Shown one piece after another: positions 1 through 8,583 of a stretch of 64,000 nucleotides of DNA. Below the pieces are notes generated by a model. The model saw only the letters and a list, made by a program, of their open reading frames with translations, was not told where the DNA came from and did no database searches. Numbering within the stretch: the first letter of the stretch is position 1; every line of letters begins with the position of its first letter. Source of the DNA: Streptomyces coacervatus. Lineage in GTDB: Bacteria > Actinomycetota > Actinomycetes > Streptomycetales > Streptomycetaceae. A program made the position numbers and the translations under genes. Where the stretch lies: NCBI RefSeq assembly GCF_029223485.1, contig NZ_JARHTP010000008.1, positions 186,001 to 250,000 on the forward strand, read 5' to 3'.

Positions 1-162
1 CTGCACGAACTCGCCCCGTACCTGGTCCAGATGACCGGCGCACTCCCCCGCTGGGTACCTCCCGCCCTCGCCGGACTGTTGCTGCTTGCCCTCGGTGCGA
101 CGTATGAGCGCCGTATCCGGGAGGTCCGTCGAGTACGGGACGTCCTGGCACGGATGCACTGA
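1..162 (+). CDS. C-terminal end of a membrane protein (partial)
   Basis: An open frame runs from the window edge to a TGA at 160-162 and encodes the last 53 residues of a protein. It contains one hydrophobic segment (ALAGLLLLALGA) followed by a basic, arginine-rich tail (YERRIREVRRVRDVLARMH). This membrane helix plus charged cytoplasmic tail is a common ending of actinobacterial integral membrane proteins. The N-terminus lies outside the window, so the function cannot be assigned. A repeat/hairpin region follows directly. Confidence 0.6.
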   Translation: MHELAPYLVQMTGALPRWVPPALAGLLLLALGATYERRIREVRRVRDVLARMH

Positions 163-260
163 AGCCCCGCCCCGACAGGGGCGCGGGGAACTGCGCGACC
201 AGCCACACACGGCCTGCAGACAGCAAATCACCGCAGTTCCCCGGCTGCCCCAGCGGAGCG
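163..260. repeat. Streptomyces dispersed intergenic repeat with hairpin
   Basis: This is non-coding sequence between two convergent genes. Positions 178-207 (beginning GGGGCGCGGGGAACTGCGCG) recur exactly, in inverted orientation, at 35262-35291. The start of the block (CCCCGCCCC-GACA-GGGGCGCGGGG, 167-187) can form an imperfect hairpin and may act as a terminator. Related elements are very common between Streptomyces genes; that statement is general knowledge, while the two copies are seen here. Confidence 0.75.
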
Positions 261-2996
261 TTATGGCATCTTGTCGCCCAGCAGCGCCAGATTCTCGATA
301 GCGGCGAGGCCGTACAGCGCGGTGTCGTTGGACGACACCCACGCGGCCTCGCTGCCCGCGACCAGGGTGACCGGGCCGCTCAGCTTCTCCGTCTTCCACG
401 GCGAGGACTCCATATAGCCGTCCGAGCTGTAGAACTTCGTCCACGCCCGCTTGGCCAGCGCAGCGTCACCCGTCCGGACGGCGGCATACGCGTCGAGGCG
501 CGAGTGGCCCTGGAAGAGCAACAGGCTGCCGAAGTCCGAGCCGTAACGCGCCTTCTGCTCGGCCTTGGTGGCGTTGAAGTAGCGGCAGTAGTCGAAGTAG
601 GCCTCGTTGAACTTGGGCATGTCGACGAGGTCGATGAGCTCGGCGCACAGCTCGCCCAGGCCGAAGACGGCCGAGAGATGCGAGACGGAGACCACGGGCG
701 CAGCGGCAACAGCGAACTTGCCGGTGTCGAGGTCGTACAGCCCGCTGCCCTGGACGAAGCCGTTGGGCTGGGCGGCGATACCCTCCATCGTCGACAGCAC
801 GCGCGCCTTGGCCTTCTCCCACTTGGGGCCCTTGCGCTCCCACTCGGTCAGCCACGCCGACACGAGGCCGCTCCAGTCGGTGCCGAAGCCGACCGACAGG
901 GCGTGCCGATCGGGCGTGTACGGGTCGGTGCGGACCTTGCGCTGCGGGTCGAGGACCAGGAAGGTCTCGTCGGAGTCGACGTTGGCGTGCATGAGGTCGC
1001 CGACGCGTTCGTCGGCGGTGAGGAAGTAGTAGTAGCGCCGGTAGGTGGTGTTGGCGATGCGCTGCTGCTTGGCGCTGTCGGCGTAGTGCTGCACGCCGTG
1101 CCGGGTGCCGAGGCCCGCCCAGTCGCCCAGGTGGTACACATCGACCTCGCCCGTGTGCCGGGTCAGCGCCTCGGCGAAGCGGAAGATGTCCGCGCGGCCG
1201 GAGCGGATGTAGGCCATCCAGAGCCAGATGTCCGGCGAGAGCTCGGAGTTGTCCCAGGCGTAGCCGCCGACGTCGTAGCGCCACTGGTGGCGGACGGTGT
1301 CGTAGGAGTGCATGAAGTCGCCGTAGTCCCAGAAGCCGTACCAACGGCGTTGCTCCACCTGGTCCTTGTAGTAGGTGAAGAGGAAGTCGAGGTGGTCCTC
1401 GATCTTGGCCTTGGCGGGTGTGGAGCGGTCGGGCTCGGAGTACAGGCCGGGCCCGAACACCTGGGCCTTGATCAGCTGCCTGGGCGGGGCGGCGAGCTGT
1501 GGCAGCACCCGTACGGCGTCGACCTGCTGGGCCAGGGCTTCAGCCGAGGGCGTCGACTCGTTGGCCCAGAACAGGAGTTCGGAGGTGCGGGCGATGCCGT
1601 AGGGGGTGCCGAACTTCGGCTCGTAGTCCTCATAGGTGATGTTGAGGCCTTCGAGCTGCTTGGCGTATGTGTCCTGGCCCATGCCGTCGTGGTAGAAGCG
1701 CAGGTCCATGGGCTGAGCCTCGGGCGACCAGAGCCAGAGGGTGACCTCGGCCTCGTCGGTGTGGGCGTCGCGGATGTCGAGCTGGGCGGGGTGCTTCTCC
1801 CAGAAGTCCCGCAGCCCGAAGGAGAATCCGCCGCCGGCCCCGCCGACATAACCGAAGCCGGAGGCGCGCTTTCCGCCGCCGGCGCCGATCCAGCCGTAGC
1901 CCTTCTTGGTGCGCTTGCGCAGGGTGAAGCCGTCGGCGGAGAGCTGGGCGAGGGTGTAGTCGCCCCACTCCGGGATGTACTGCAGCCGGGTCGTCACCCG
2001 CTGGTCCCAGGTGGCCGGATCGGGCAGCTTCTGCCCGGCGTACTGGGCCGCCTGCACGGCCGCCCCCGGGTCGCGGCGCAGACCGGTGATGCCCTTGACC
2101 GCCTCCCGCAGCAGACCGGTGCCCTCGCCGCCGATCCGGATGTGCCGGTCGTACGACTCGTCCCGCATCGGCACGCTGAAGCGCACCCCCAGCCCGCGGA
2201 TGAAATCGCCGCTCGCCTTGCCCGGCTCCTGCGTGCCGTCGTAGGTGATGGTGTGCACCATGCGGAAGGAGTCGGCCCCGGCGTAGAAGTACAGCCGGAT
2301 GGAGAACGGCAGCCAACTCCGGTCACCCCTGCGGTGTTTGCCGTCGATGCGGACGACGGCGCGGACCGGCCCGTCCTGCTCGACCGTCACCTCGCCGATG
2401 GCGCCGTCGAAGCGTTCGGTCTTGACCGTGCCCTGGTCCTCGTCCTCGATCTCGGGCTGGCGGATGAGCACGAGACGGCCGTTCCTGGCGATCTCCGTCG
2501 ATCCGCGGGTGACCGACTTGATGAGTGTGGAGCCGTTCTTGCCGATCTTGGCGGTGATGACTCCGGTCGACACGTCGATGGTGCCGCCGCTTTTGTCGAC
2601 GGTGACCTTCTTGTCGGGGGCGGCCGCGTCACCGGCGGCGAGGGTGAGCTTGCCGGAGCCCGAACTCACCGCGTGCGCCGACCACTTGAGCGACCCGTCC
2701 GGCCAGTACGCGATCGGCCAGGACTGCACGGGCACGGCCTTGCCGTCCGCGTCCGTGAGCGCGAAGGTCTGGTCGGGCTGGTGGGCGCCCTTCGGCCAGG
2801 GCACGCCGACCGTCGATCCGGGCGCGGCACCCAGACCGCCGTCCTCCAGCCAGTCCAGGGTCACCGGATCGGCGTCCGCTGCCTCGGCTCTTGGCGCGGC
2901 CTGCGCGTCCTTGGCTCCTAGGGCCCAGCTGAACTGCGCGGCGGCTCCGGCGACGGCGGCCGCCTTGAGGAGGGACCTGCGGGGGATGGGAGACAT
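261..2996 (-). CDS. Secreted YetA-like exo-rhamnogalacturonan lyase family protein
   Basis: A protein of 911 residues. The N-terminus carries a twin-arginine-type export signal (PRRSLLKAAAVAGAAAQ, residues 6-22) followed by an Ala-rich cleavage region, so it is probably secreted. The rest resembles the PcRGLX/YetA family: an N-terminal beta-rich (RIFT-barrel-like) part with DWLEDGGLGAAPGSTVGVPW near residue 48, then a central catalytic part and an alpha/alpha-toroid-like C-terminal half rich in Trp and Tyr. The family cleaves rhamnogalacturonan I from the chain end by beta-elimination. It is the last gene of an operon with a YesL-like protein and a sugar ABC transporter, the same set found in Bacillus rhamnogalacturonan operons. 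The start is supported by an AAAGGAAAGG stretch upstream. The family call rests on recalled similarity and context; no catalytic residue was verified. Confidence 0.75.
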   Translation of the reverse strand: MSPIPRRSLLKAAAVAGAAAQFSWALGAKDAQAAPRAEAADADPVTLDWLEDGGLGAAPGSTVGVPWPKGAHQPDQTFALTDADGKAVPVQSWPIAYWPDGSLKWSAHAVSSGSGKLTLAAGDAAAPDKKVTVDKSGGTIDVSTGVITAKIGKNGSTLIKSVTRGSTEIARNGRLVLIRQPEIEDEDQGTVKTERFDGAIGEVTVEQDGPVRAVVRIDGKHRRGDRSWLPFSIRLYFYAGADSFRMVHTITYDGTQEPGKASGDFIRGLGVRFSVPMRDESYDRHIRIGGEGTGLLREAVKGITGLRRDPGAAVQAAQYAGQKLPDPATWDQRVTTRLQYIPEWGDYTLAQLSADGFTLRKRTKKGYGWIGAGGGKRASGFGYVGGAGGGFSFGLRDFWEKHPAQLDIRDAHTDEAEVTLWLWSPEAQPMDLRFYHDGMGQDTYAKQLEGLNITYEDYEPKFGTPYGIARTSELLFWANESTPSAEALAQQVDAVRVLPQLAAPPRQLIKAQVFGPGLYSEPDRSTPAKAKIEDHLDFLFTYYKDQVEQRRWYGFWDYGDFMHSYDTVRHQWRYDVGGYAWDNSELSPDIWLWMAYIRSGRADIFRFAEALTRHTGEVDVYHLGDWAGLGTRHGVQHYADSAKQQRIANTTYRRYYYFLTADERVGDLMHANVDSDETFLVLDPQRKVRTDPYTPDRHALSVGFGTDWSGLVSAWLTEWERKGPKWEKAKARVLSTMEGIAAQPNGFVQGSGLYDLDTGKFAVAAAPVVSVSHLSAVFGLGELCAELIDLVDMPKFNEAYFDYCRYFNATKAEQKARYGSDFGSLLLFQGHSRLDAYAAVRTGDAALAKRAWTKFYSSDGYMESSPWKTEKLSGPVTLVAGSEAAWVSSNDTALYGLAAIENLALLGDKMP

Positions 2997-3111
2997 GAGA
3001 GTTCAGCCTTTCCTTTCCGTGCGGGACGTTTCGTTCCGTGCAGCTGGTCAGGGGCATGACAGAGAGAGGTACGGCCTCCGGGGCGCCGGCCTTGTACGAG
3101 GGAACCGCCCG

Positions 3112-3702
3112 TCAGCGGCGCCGGTACCGCTCCTCCACGGCGACGGCCGCCGCCGCGACGGCTCCCAGGACGGGGACCGCCAACGGTGCGATCAGCAGGG
3201 CGGAACAGACGACGAGGACCACTCCGCCGACGAGCAGGAAGGATCCGGCGGGGTCGAGCACGGTACGCCGACCGGCCTCGGCCAGCAGCGCCCGCCACCT
3301 GTCCCCCGGCTCCCAGACCGCCGCCGCACGCAGCCCGGCCACGGCGAGACCGATCAGCGCGAACGGGCCGACGGCCCCGACGAGCGGCCCCCCGGGCAGC
3401 CCGGCCCGCACGGCCTGGACATCCACCCAGACCAGACCCGCCGCGACCCACCCGGCGAGCCCGGCGGCCCATCCGCCCCGCACGGCCGTACAAAAGTCGG
3501 CGACGAACTCCCGCCGGCCGCCGCCCTGATGGGCCGTACGACGGCGCAGATGCCGCGCCCCGGCGGCGAAGGCGGCCGGAAAGGTCACCACCCCCAGCGA
3601 GGCCACCGCGATCCACACCCCGGTGAGCAGACACTCGGCGAAGAGCCCGAACCGCTCCGCGAACACCGACTCCTTGCGCGCCTTCACCCGCACTTCGGCC
3701 AT
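3112..3702 (-). CDS. YesL/DUF624-like integral membrane protein
   Basis: A protein of 196 residues with about four to five hydrophobic segments, including LTGVWIAVASLGVVTFPAAF (residues 26-45) and the C-terminal LLVGGVVLVVCSALLIAPLAV. Size, position and topology fit the YesL/DUF624 family, small membrane proteins encoded within pectin and other oligosaccharide uptake operons; their biochemical role is unknown. It starts 10 bp after the MalG-type permease gene ends, so the genes are probably co-transcribed. The assignment leans on context as much as on sequence, since the family is weakly conserved. Confidence 0.6.
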   Translation of the reverse strand: MAEVRVKARKESVFAERFGLFAECLLTGVWIAVASLGVVTFPAAFAAGARHLRRRTAHQGGGRREFVADFCTAVRGGWAAGLAGWVAAGLVWVDVQAVRAGLPGGPLVGAVGPFALIGLAVAGLRAAAVWEPGDRWRALLAEAGRRTVLDPAGSFLLVGGVVLVVCSALLIAPLAVPVLGAVAAAAVAVEERYRRR

Positions 3703-3712
3703 GGTGACCGCC

Positions 3713-4606
3713 TCAGCCCTTCAGTCCGGAGGTCGCCATGCCGTCGATCAGATAGCGCTGGAAGGCGAGGAAGAACAGCAGCACGGGCAGCAGCGCGACC
3801 AGGGACATCGCGATGAGGCCGCCGTAGTTGGCGGCGACGCCGTCGGAGTCGCGGAACATCATCATGCCGAGGGAGACGGTGTACTTGCCGGGCTCATTGA
3901 GGTAGATCAGCGGGCCCATGAAGTCGTTCCAGGCGTTGATGAAGGTGAAGATGGCGCTGGTGATGAGCGCGGGCCGGCACAGCGGCAGCACGATCGACCA
4001 GTAGATCCTCAGATGCCCGCAGCCGTCGATGCGGGCGGCCTCGTCCAGCTCCCTCGGCAGGTTCCGCATGAACTGCACCATGAGGAAGACGAAGAAGGCC
4101 TCCGTGGCCAGGTACTTGCCGAGCAGCAGTGGCACATAGGTGTTGACGAGCTCCAGCTTCTGGAACATCACGTACTGCGGGATGAGCAGCACGTGATACG
4201 GCAGCAGGAGCGTGCCGATCATCAGCGAGAACAGCAGGTTCCGGCCCGCAAACCTGATCTTGGCGAAGGCGTACGCGGTCAGCGAGCAGGAGATCAGGAT
4301 TCCTACGACGGCACCGCCCGCGTAGATCAGCGAGTTCTGGAAGAAGGTCCAGATCGAGATGTCGGCGATGCCGTCGGCCAGGCCCTTGAAGTTCTCCAGG
4401 ACGGGATGCGCGGGGAACAGCTGCAGGCTGTTGATGATCTCCTTGCTCGGCTTGAACGACGCGCCGATCACCCAGACGACGGGATACAGGACGACCGCGA
4501 GGACCAGCAGCGAGCCGATGTGCCAGGCCAGCGATCCGGCGCGCTTGCGTCCGAGTCCGCCGAGCGGCTTCGACGTGGTGGGCGTGGTGGGCGTGGTGGC
4601 GCTCAT
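3713..4606 (-). CDS. Sugar ABC transporter permease (MalG/YesQ type)
   Basis: A protein of 297 residues with six predicted membrane helices. The EAA loop that docks on the ATPase is visible as RELDEAARIDGCGHLRIYWS near residue 190. The N-terminus (MSATTPTTPTTSKPLGG) is cytoplasmic and threonine/proline-rich. It is one of the two membrane subunits of a CUT1-family oligosaccharide importer. The start codon overlaps the stop of the upstream permease by 4 bp (ATGA), which indicates translational coupling. No ATP-binding subunit is encoded in the operon. In Streptomyces CUT1 importers usually share the MsiK ATPase encoded elsewhere; applying that here is inference. Confidence 0.9.
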   Translation of the reverse strand: MSATTPTTPTTSKPLGGLGRKRAGSLAWHIGSLLVLAVVLYPVVWVIGASFKPSKEIINSLQLFPAHPVLENFKGLADGIADISIWTFFQNSLIYAGGAVVGILISCSLTAYAFAKIRFAGRNLLFSLMIGTLLLPYHVLLIPQYVMFQKLELVNTYVPLLLGKYLATEAFFVFLMVQFMRNLPRELDEAARIDGCGHLRIYWSIVLPLCRPALITSAIFTFINAWNDFMGPLIYLNEPGKYTVSLGMMMFRDSDGVAANYGGLIAMSLVALLPVLLFFLAFQRYLIDGMATSGLKG

Positions 4607-5568
4607 CGGGCGTCCTCCGCGTCATTTTCGTAATGCACCCACTTCTTCTGCGACCAGAACAGGACGGCGGTCACCAGGGCCACGGCGAGCAGCAGCATCC
4701 AGGCCATCGCCGAGGCGAAGCCCATCTGGGCGTTCTTGAAGCCCTGTTGGTAGAGGTAGCAGGTGTAGACGAGCGTGGCGTCGGCCGGACCGCAGTACGT
4801 GTTGGAGACGACGTAGGCCGAGCCGAAGATCTGGAAGGAGTGGATGGTCTCCAGCAGGACGTTGAAGAAGAGCACCGGGGAGATCATCGGCAGCGTGATG
4901 CTCCAGAAGCGCCTCAGCGGTCCGGCGCCGTCCATCTCGGCGGCCTCGTAGAGCTCCTTCGGCACCTGCTTGAGCCCCGCCAGGAAGATGACCATGGGCG
5001 CGCCGAACTGCCAGACGGTGAGTGCGACCAGGCAGTAGAGGATCCAGTCGGGGTTGCCGACCCAGCCGCCGACATGGAAGCCGAAGACCGACATCGTACG
5101 GTCGACGATGGCGTTGTCGGAGAAGAGCGACCGCCAGACGAAGGCGACGGAGACGCTGGCGCCGATGAGCGAGGGGGCGTAGAACGCGGCCCGGTAGAAG
5201 GCCTGTCCGCGCCGGCTCTGGGCGAGCAGCAGGGCGACCCCGAGGGCGAGCAGCAGCTTCAGCGGCGTGCCGATGATGACGTACTTGGCCGTCACCTCGA
5301 CCGACTTCTGCCACCGCGGGTCGTCGAACATCTTGGTGAAGTTGTCGAAGCCGATCCACTTCGGGGTGTTGAAGAGGTTGTAGTCGGTGAACGCGAAGTA
5401 CAGCGAGGCGACCATGGGGCCCGCGGTCAGGAGCAGGAAGCCCGCGATCCACGGGGACATGAAGAGATAGCCGGCGAGGTTCTCCCGCCGCCCCCGCCGC
5501 TTGACTGCGGCGGGGGCGGCGGAGCGGGCCTTCCGGGTGGCGGGCGGTGAGTCCTTGACGAGCGTCAC
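4603..5568 (-). CDS. Sugar ABC transporter permease (MalF/YesP type)
   Basis: A protein of 321 residues if it starts at the GTG at 5568, preceded by GGGAAG about 6 nt upstream. The longer in-frame extension to 5688 has no ribosome-binding site and runs into a dispersed repeat. The N-terminal 30 residues are basic, followed by LAGYLFMSPWIAGFLLLTAG as the first helix; about six helices follow. The EAA motif is ELYEAAEMDGAGPLRRFWSI. It pairs with the downstream MalG-type permease, with which it overlaps by 4 bp. Its likely substrate is a rhamnogalacturonan-derived oligosaccharide, inferred from the lyase and YesL-like gene in the same operon. Confidence 0.9.
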   Translation of the reverse strand: MTLVKDSPPATRKARSAAPAAVKRRGRRENLAGYLFMSPWIAGFLLLTAGPMVASLYFAFTDYNLFNTPKWIGFDNFTKMFDDPRWQKSVEVTAKYVIIGTPLKLLLALGVALLLAQSRRGQAFYRAAFYAPSLIGASVSVAFVWRSLFSDNAIVDRTMSVFGFHVGGWVGNPDWILYCLVALTVWQFGAPMVIFLAGLKQVPKELYEAAEMDGAGPLRRFWSITLPMISPVLFFNVLLETIHSFQIFGSAYVVSNTYCGPADATLVYTCYLYQQGFKNAQMGFASAMAWMLLLAVALVTAVLFWSQKKWVHYENDAEDAR

Positions 5569-5630
5569 GGTGCTTCCCAATCGGTTCCGAGGCCATGGGG
5601 TCTCCGGCGAAGGCGACCGCGGTTCGGCAG

Positions 5631-5700
5631 CGCCCCATGGGGGCGCGGGGCTGTATCGATAGACGGCGCAGCAGAAGGGAGCCGACAACCACGGCCCCTC
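5631..5700. repeat. Dispersed intergenic repeat, variant copy
   Basis: This lies between the binding-protein gene and the first permease gene. CAGCGCCCCATGGGGGCGCG forms a tight hairpin (CGCCCC-ATG-GGGGCG) and continues into a GCGCGGGG-containing core like that at 178-207, with a different right half. Such hairpins between a binding-protein gene and its permeases often lower downstream expression. That role is inference here. Confidence 0.55.
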
Positions 5701-5711
5701 CAGCGGAGCGC

Positions 5712-7001
5712 TTACGCCTGGAAGGCGGCCTGCGCCTCGTCGAAGAACTGCTTCACCGCCGCGGAGGCCTTGACCTTGCCCAGGCCGAGGTCTCCGCCGA
5801 TGCGCAGGAAGGAGGCCTCTATGGTGTCGGCGCCGGAGGGGTGCGGGGTGATCGTGCCGAGGACACCGGTCTTGACGGTGTCGGCCTCGTACTGTGCGAT
5901 CTCCTTGTTGACCGGGTCGGTCGGCTTGAAGGCGTCGTACTGCTCGGTGCTGGCGAGGATGCCCCGGTCGTAACCCATGATCTTGCCGACTTCCGGGTCA
6001 TGGACCATGAAGTTGATGAACTGGGCGACTTCCTTGGGGTGCTGGGTGCGCGCGGAGGCGCTCAGCATCAGGGAGGCGAGGTACTGCCCGGTGTGCTTTC
6101 CGTCCATGGTGGGGATCGGGGCGAGGCCGTATTCGCTGTCGCCCTCGGCCGTATAGCGGACGGTGAAGTTGTCCCAGGTGAATTCCGAGGCTCCGTGCCC
6201 GGCGGAGAGCGAGGACTTGGGCCGGTCCTGCTCGACGGTCTTGGGATCGGTGACGAGCCCGGCCTTCACGCGGCTGTAGCCGTCCTGCCACCACTCCGTC
6301 AGATCGGCCTTGTCGAAGCCGAGTCCGTCCTTGGTGTAGAACGCCTTGCCGTTCTGACGCAGGTACAGGTCGTACAGGTACATGATGGTGAAGTAGCCAG
6401 TGTCGCCCGGCACCTTGGTCTTGTCGTGGATGGTCTTGAGGGCTTTGAAGTAGTCGTCCCAGGTCCAGCCCGGCGCCGGCTCGACGCCCGCCTTCCGGAA
6501 GACCTTCTTGTCGATGACCAGCGCCATGGTGTTGGAGCCGACGGGGATGCCGAGCTGCTTGCCGTCCACCTCGCCGACCTTGGTGACACCGGCACGGAAG
6601 TTGTCCAGGCGCAGATTGCCCGCGTCGATCTGGGACTTGAGATCGAGCAGGACACTTCTCTTGTCGTACTTACGAAGGAATGTGACGGCGTTTTGGAAAA
6701 CGTCCGGGGGATTTCCGCCGGCCGCCTGCGTCTGGAACTTCTCCCAGAAAGCCACGTAGTCCTGGAAGTCCGTCTTCACCTTGATCTTCGGGTACTTCTT
6801 CTCGAAGAGCTTGATGGACTGGTTGATCTTCTTGGCCCGCTCGTCGGCTCCCCACCACGAGTAACGGATCGTCACCGTCCCGTCGGCGGACGTACCGCTG
6901 TCGCCGCCGCAGCCCGTCGTCGCGGCCAGCCCCAGCGCGGCCGCCGATGCCCCGGCGGCCTTGAGGATCGTACGCCTCTCAACATTCCTGCTGGTTCCCA
7001 C
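5712..7001 (-). CDS. Extracellular sugar-binding lipoprotein of ABC importer
   Basis: A family-1 type solute-binding protein of about 429 residues. The chosen GTG start at 7001 follows GGGGAGGGG by about 7 nt. Upstream in-frame ATGs lack a Shine-Dalgarno sequence, and the longest frame would cover the LacI-type operator. The N-terminus has RRTILKAAGASAAALGLAA then TTGC, a lipobox, so the mature protein is probably lipid-anchored outside the membrane. The mature part starts TVTIRYSWWGADERAKKI, typical of oligosaccharide-binding proteins. It is the first gene of the pectin/rhamnogalacturonan-like operon, and the only operator seen lies directly upstream. Confidence 0.9.
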   Translation of the reverse strand: MGTSRNVERRTILKAAGASAAALGLAATTGCGGDSGTSADGTVTIRYSWWGADERAKKINQSIKLFEKKYPKIKVKTDFQDYVAFWEKFQTQAAGGNPPDVFQNAVTFLRKYDKRSVLLDLKSQIDAGNLRLDNFRAGVTKVGEVDGKQLGIPVGSNTMALVIDKKVFRKAGVEPAPGWTWDDYFKALKTIHDKTKVPGDTGYFTIMYLYDLYLRQNGKAFYTKDGLGFDKADLTEWWQDGYSRVKAGLVTDPKTVEQDRPKSSLSAGHGASEFTWDNFTVRYTAEGDSEYGLAPIPTMDGKHTGQYLASLMLSASARTQHPKEVAQFINFMVHDPEVGKIMGYDRGILASTEQYDAFKPTDPVNKEIAQYEADTVKTGVLGTITPHPSGADTIEASFLRIGGDLGLGKVKASAAVKQFFDEAQAAFQA

Positions 7002-7049
7002 AGTCGGGCCCCTCCCCGGCATCGCTGCCACCTGCATGAATCGTTTCAA

Positions 7050-7061
7050 GTAAGCGCTTGC
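7050..7061 (-). promoter_or_regulatory. LacI-family operator upstream of the sugar operon
   Basis: GTAAGCGCTTGC is an inverted repeat (GYAAGCGCTTRC) with the central CG typical of LacI/GalR-family operators. It lies about 50 bp upstream of the binding-protein start, on the promoter side of the operon. No LacI-type regulator gene is present in the window, so the regulator must be encoded outside it. Confidence 0.75.
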
Positions 7062-7344
7062 TGGCACAAGTTACGGAGGGCCTCGGGGTGCGTCAATGAT
7101 TCGGACAGGAATTTCTTGTGGGCCGCACGGACGAGTTGACGGCGCCCCAGGGCCGACGCTCACCGCGAGAGGGACGACACCGCAGGTGAGACACGTACGG
7201 CCGACGGACCGAACATCAACTGGCCTTCCGCACACGGACGTTGCTCGGCCGAAACTCACCGGAGCACGGAGCCCGCCCCGACGGACTCAAGGGGCTCATA
7301 CGACGGCGGCCCGTCTGCTCTCGCAGAGGGGCCGCCGATCCGGG

Positions 7345-7416
7345 TGGGCGATACTGGGTTCGAACCAGTGACCTCTTCGGTGTGAACGAAGCGCTCTCCC
7401 ACTGAGCTAATCGCCC
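7345..7416 (-). tRNA. tRNA-Val(CAC)
   Basis: On the minus strand the sequence folds as a complete cloverleaf. The 7-bp acceptor stem is GGGCGAT/ATCGCCC, the D-arm reads AGCTCAGTGGGAGAGC, the anticodon loop is TTCACAC within stem CTTCG/CGAAG, and the T-loop is GGTTCGAACC. The anticodon CAC reads GUG valine codons. CCA is not encoded. Confidence 0.96.
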
Positions 7417-7503
7417 GGACGCAGGAAGAACATTACCCCATGTCAGAGGGTGCCTGTGACCAGCACGAAGGCGCACCGACGGGCACCCGCACGCCCCCGC
7501 GGA

Positions 7504-7968
7504 TCACTGGTCCTTGATCTTCCAGGGCATCACGACGCCGAACTTCCAGAGGTAGATCCCGACCAGCACCCCCACGATCACGAGACCGATCACCGTCAGC
7601 GTGATGTTGCGACGCCGCACCTTGGGATCGAGGGCCCGCTGAGCCGCCTCGGTGACCTTGCGCTTCGTCCAGCGGAGCACCAGCTGGGCCCACACGAACT
7701 CGGTCGCCCAGATGGCCATGCCGCCGAAGATCACGACCCAGCCCGGTCCGGGCAGCGGCAGCATGACGATGCCGGCGACCACGACCGCGAGTCCGACGAC
7801 GAAGACGCCGACCTGCCAGCTCAGATGCAGTGCGCGACGCCTCTTGATGAACGCCGGCGCCTTGGAGCCGAGCCCCTGATCGCCCTGCACCCCGTCCGCC
7901 CTCGTCTCGTCCGACACCACGGCGACCTCGCCCGGCACCCGCTCGGTCCCGCTACTCCCCGTATTCAT
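7504..7968 (-). CDS. TIGR02611-family PGPGW membrane protein
   Basis: A protein of 154 residues. A hydrophilic N-terminal 45 residues is followed by a hydrophobic hairpin containing the family signature LPGPGWVVIFGG (about residues 71-82) and WATEFVWAQ, then a basic stretch (KRKVTEAAQRALDPKVRRR) and a last helix ITLTVIGLVIVGVLVGIYLW. This matches the actinobacterial TIGR02611/PGPGW family, whose function is unknown. It is divergent from ssgB. Two ACTTTACC half-sites at 10-bp spacing lie 9-26 bp before the ATG. Confidence 0.85.
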   Translation of the reverse strand: MNTGSSGTERVPGEVAVVSDETRADGVQGDQGLGSKAPAFIKRRRALHLSWQVGVFVVGLAVVVAGIVMLPLPGPGWVVIFGGMAIWATEFVWAQLVLRWTKRKVTEAAQRALDPKVRRRNITLTVIGLVIVGVLVGIYLWKFGVVMPWKIKDQ

Positions 7969-7976
7969 ACAGCCAA

Positions 7977-7994
7977 ACTTTACCTTACTTTACC
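7977..7994. promoter_or_regulatory. Tandem ACTTTACC repeat upstream of the TIGR02611 gene
   Basis: ACTTTACC occurs at 7977-7984 and again at 7987-7994, a 10-bp period, in an A/T-rich patch directly upstream of the ATG at 7968. The spacing equals one helical turn, so the two copies face the same side of DNA. It could be an operator or a promoter element; the protein that reads it is unknown. Confidence 0.35.
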
Positions 7995-8169
7995 GAGCGG
8001 AAACCGGTCACCGGAATGGCCGTACCGCACGAACGACCCATCGGCCGGAAGAGTTACGTAAAGGCACGCAAAACACTCAGAGGGGTTTACAACGGCACCG
8101 TAGGTGGCATGTCGATTTCGCCGACGTGCGAATCCCCGAGCGCACACTGAGCGAAAGGCCCTGGCGCTT

Positions 8170-8583
8170 ATGAACACCACGGTCAGCTGCGAGCTGCACC
8201 TGCGCCTCGTTGTGTCGAGCGAGTCCTCCCTGCCTGTCCCCGCAGGCCTGCGGTACGACACGGCCGACCCCTACGCCGTGCACGCCACCTTCCACACCGG
8301 AGCCGAGGAGACCGTCGAGTGGGTGTTCGCCCGCGACCTCCTCGCGGAAGGCCTCCACCGGCCCACGGGCACCGGCGACGTCCGCGTCTGGCCGTCGCGC
8401 AGTCACGGTCAGGGCGTCGTGTGCATCGCGCTGAGCTCTCCGGAGGGCGAGGCCCTGCTGGAAGCCCCGGCGCGGGCGCTGGAGTCCTTCCTGAAGCGAA
8501 CCGACGCCGCCGTGCCTCCGGGCACGGAACACCGGCATTTCGATCTCGATCAGGAGCTCTCGCACATCCTGGCGGAGAGCTAG
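8170..8583 (+). CDS. ssgB: SsgB, sporulation-specific cell division protein
   Basis: A protein of 137 residues, recognised as the SsgA-like protein SsgB from its N-terminus (MNTTVSCELHLRLVVSSESS), the body VHATFHTGAEETVEWVFARD and the acidic C-terminus FDLDQELSHILAES. SsgB positions FtsZ rings at future septa in sporulating aerial hyphae, acting with SsgA, and is the most conserved member of the family. The start at 8170 follows GAAAGG; the longer frame to 8104 has no support. In S. coelicolor ssgB expression depends on sigma-H, but no promoter was verified here. It indicates a morphologically complex actinomycete. Confidence 0.96.
   Translation: MNTTVSCELHLRLVVSSESSLPVPAGLRYDTADPYAVHATFHTGAEETVEWVFARDLLAEGLHRPTGTGDVRVWPSRSHGQGVVCIALSSPEGEALLEAPARALESFLKRTDAAVPPGTEHRHFDLDQELSHILAES

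Noticed and set aside
504..2921. Plus-strand 805-codon open frame across the lyase gene
   Set aside because: It is antisense to a clear lyase gene with Tat signal and ribosome-binding site; high GC makes long antisense frames common.
3186..3626. Plus-strand Arg/Pro/Ala-rich frame opposite the YesL-like gene
   Set aside because: Shadow of the membrane protein gene; composition is typical of GC-rich antisense frames.
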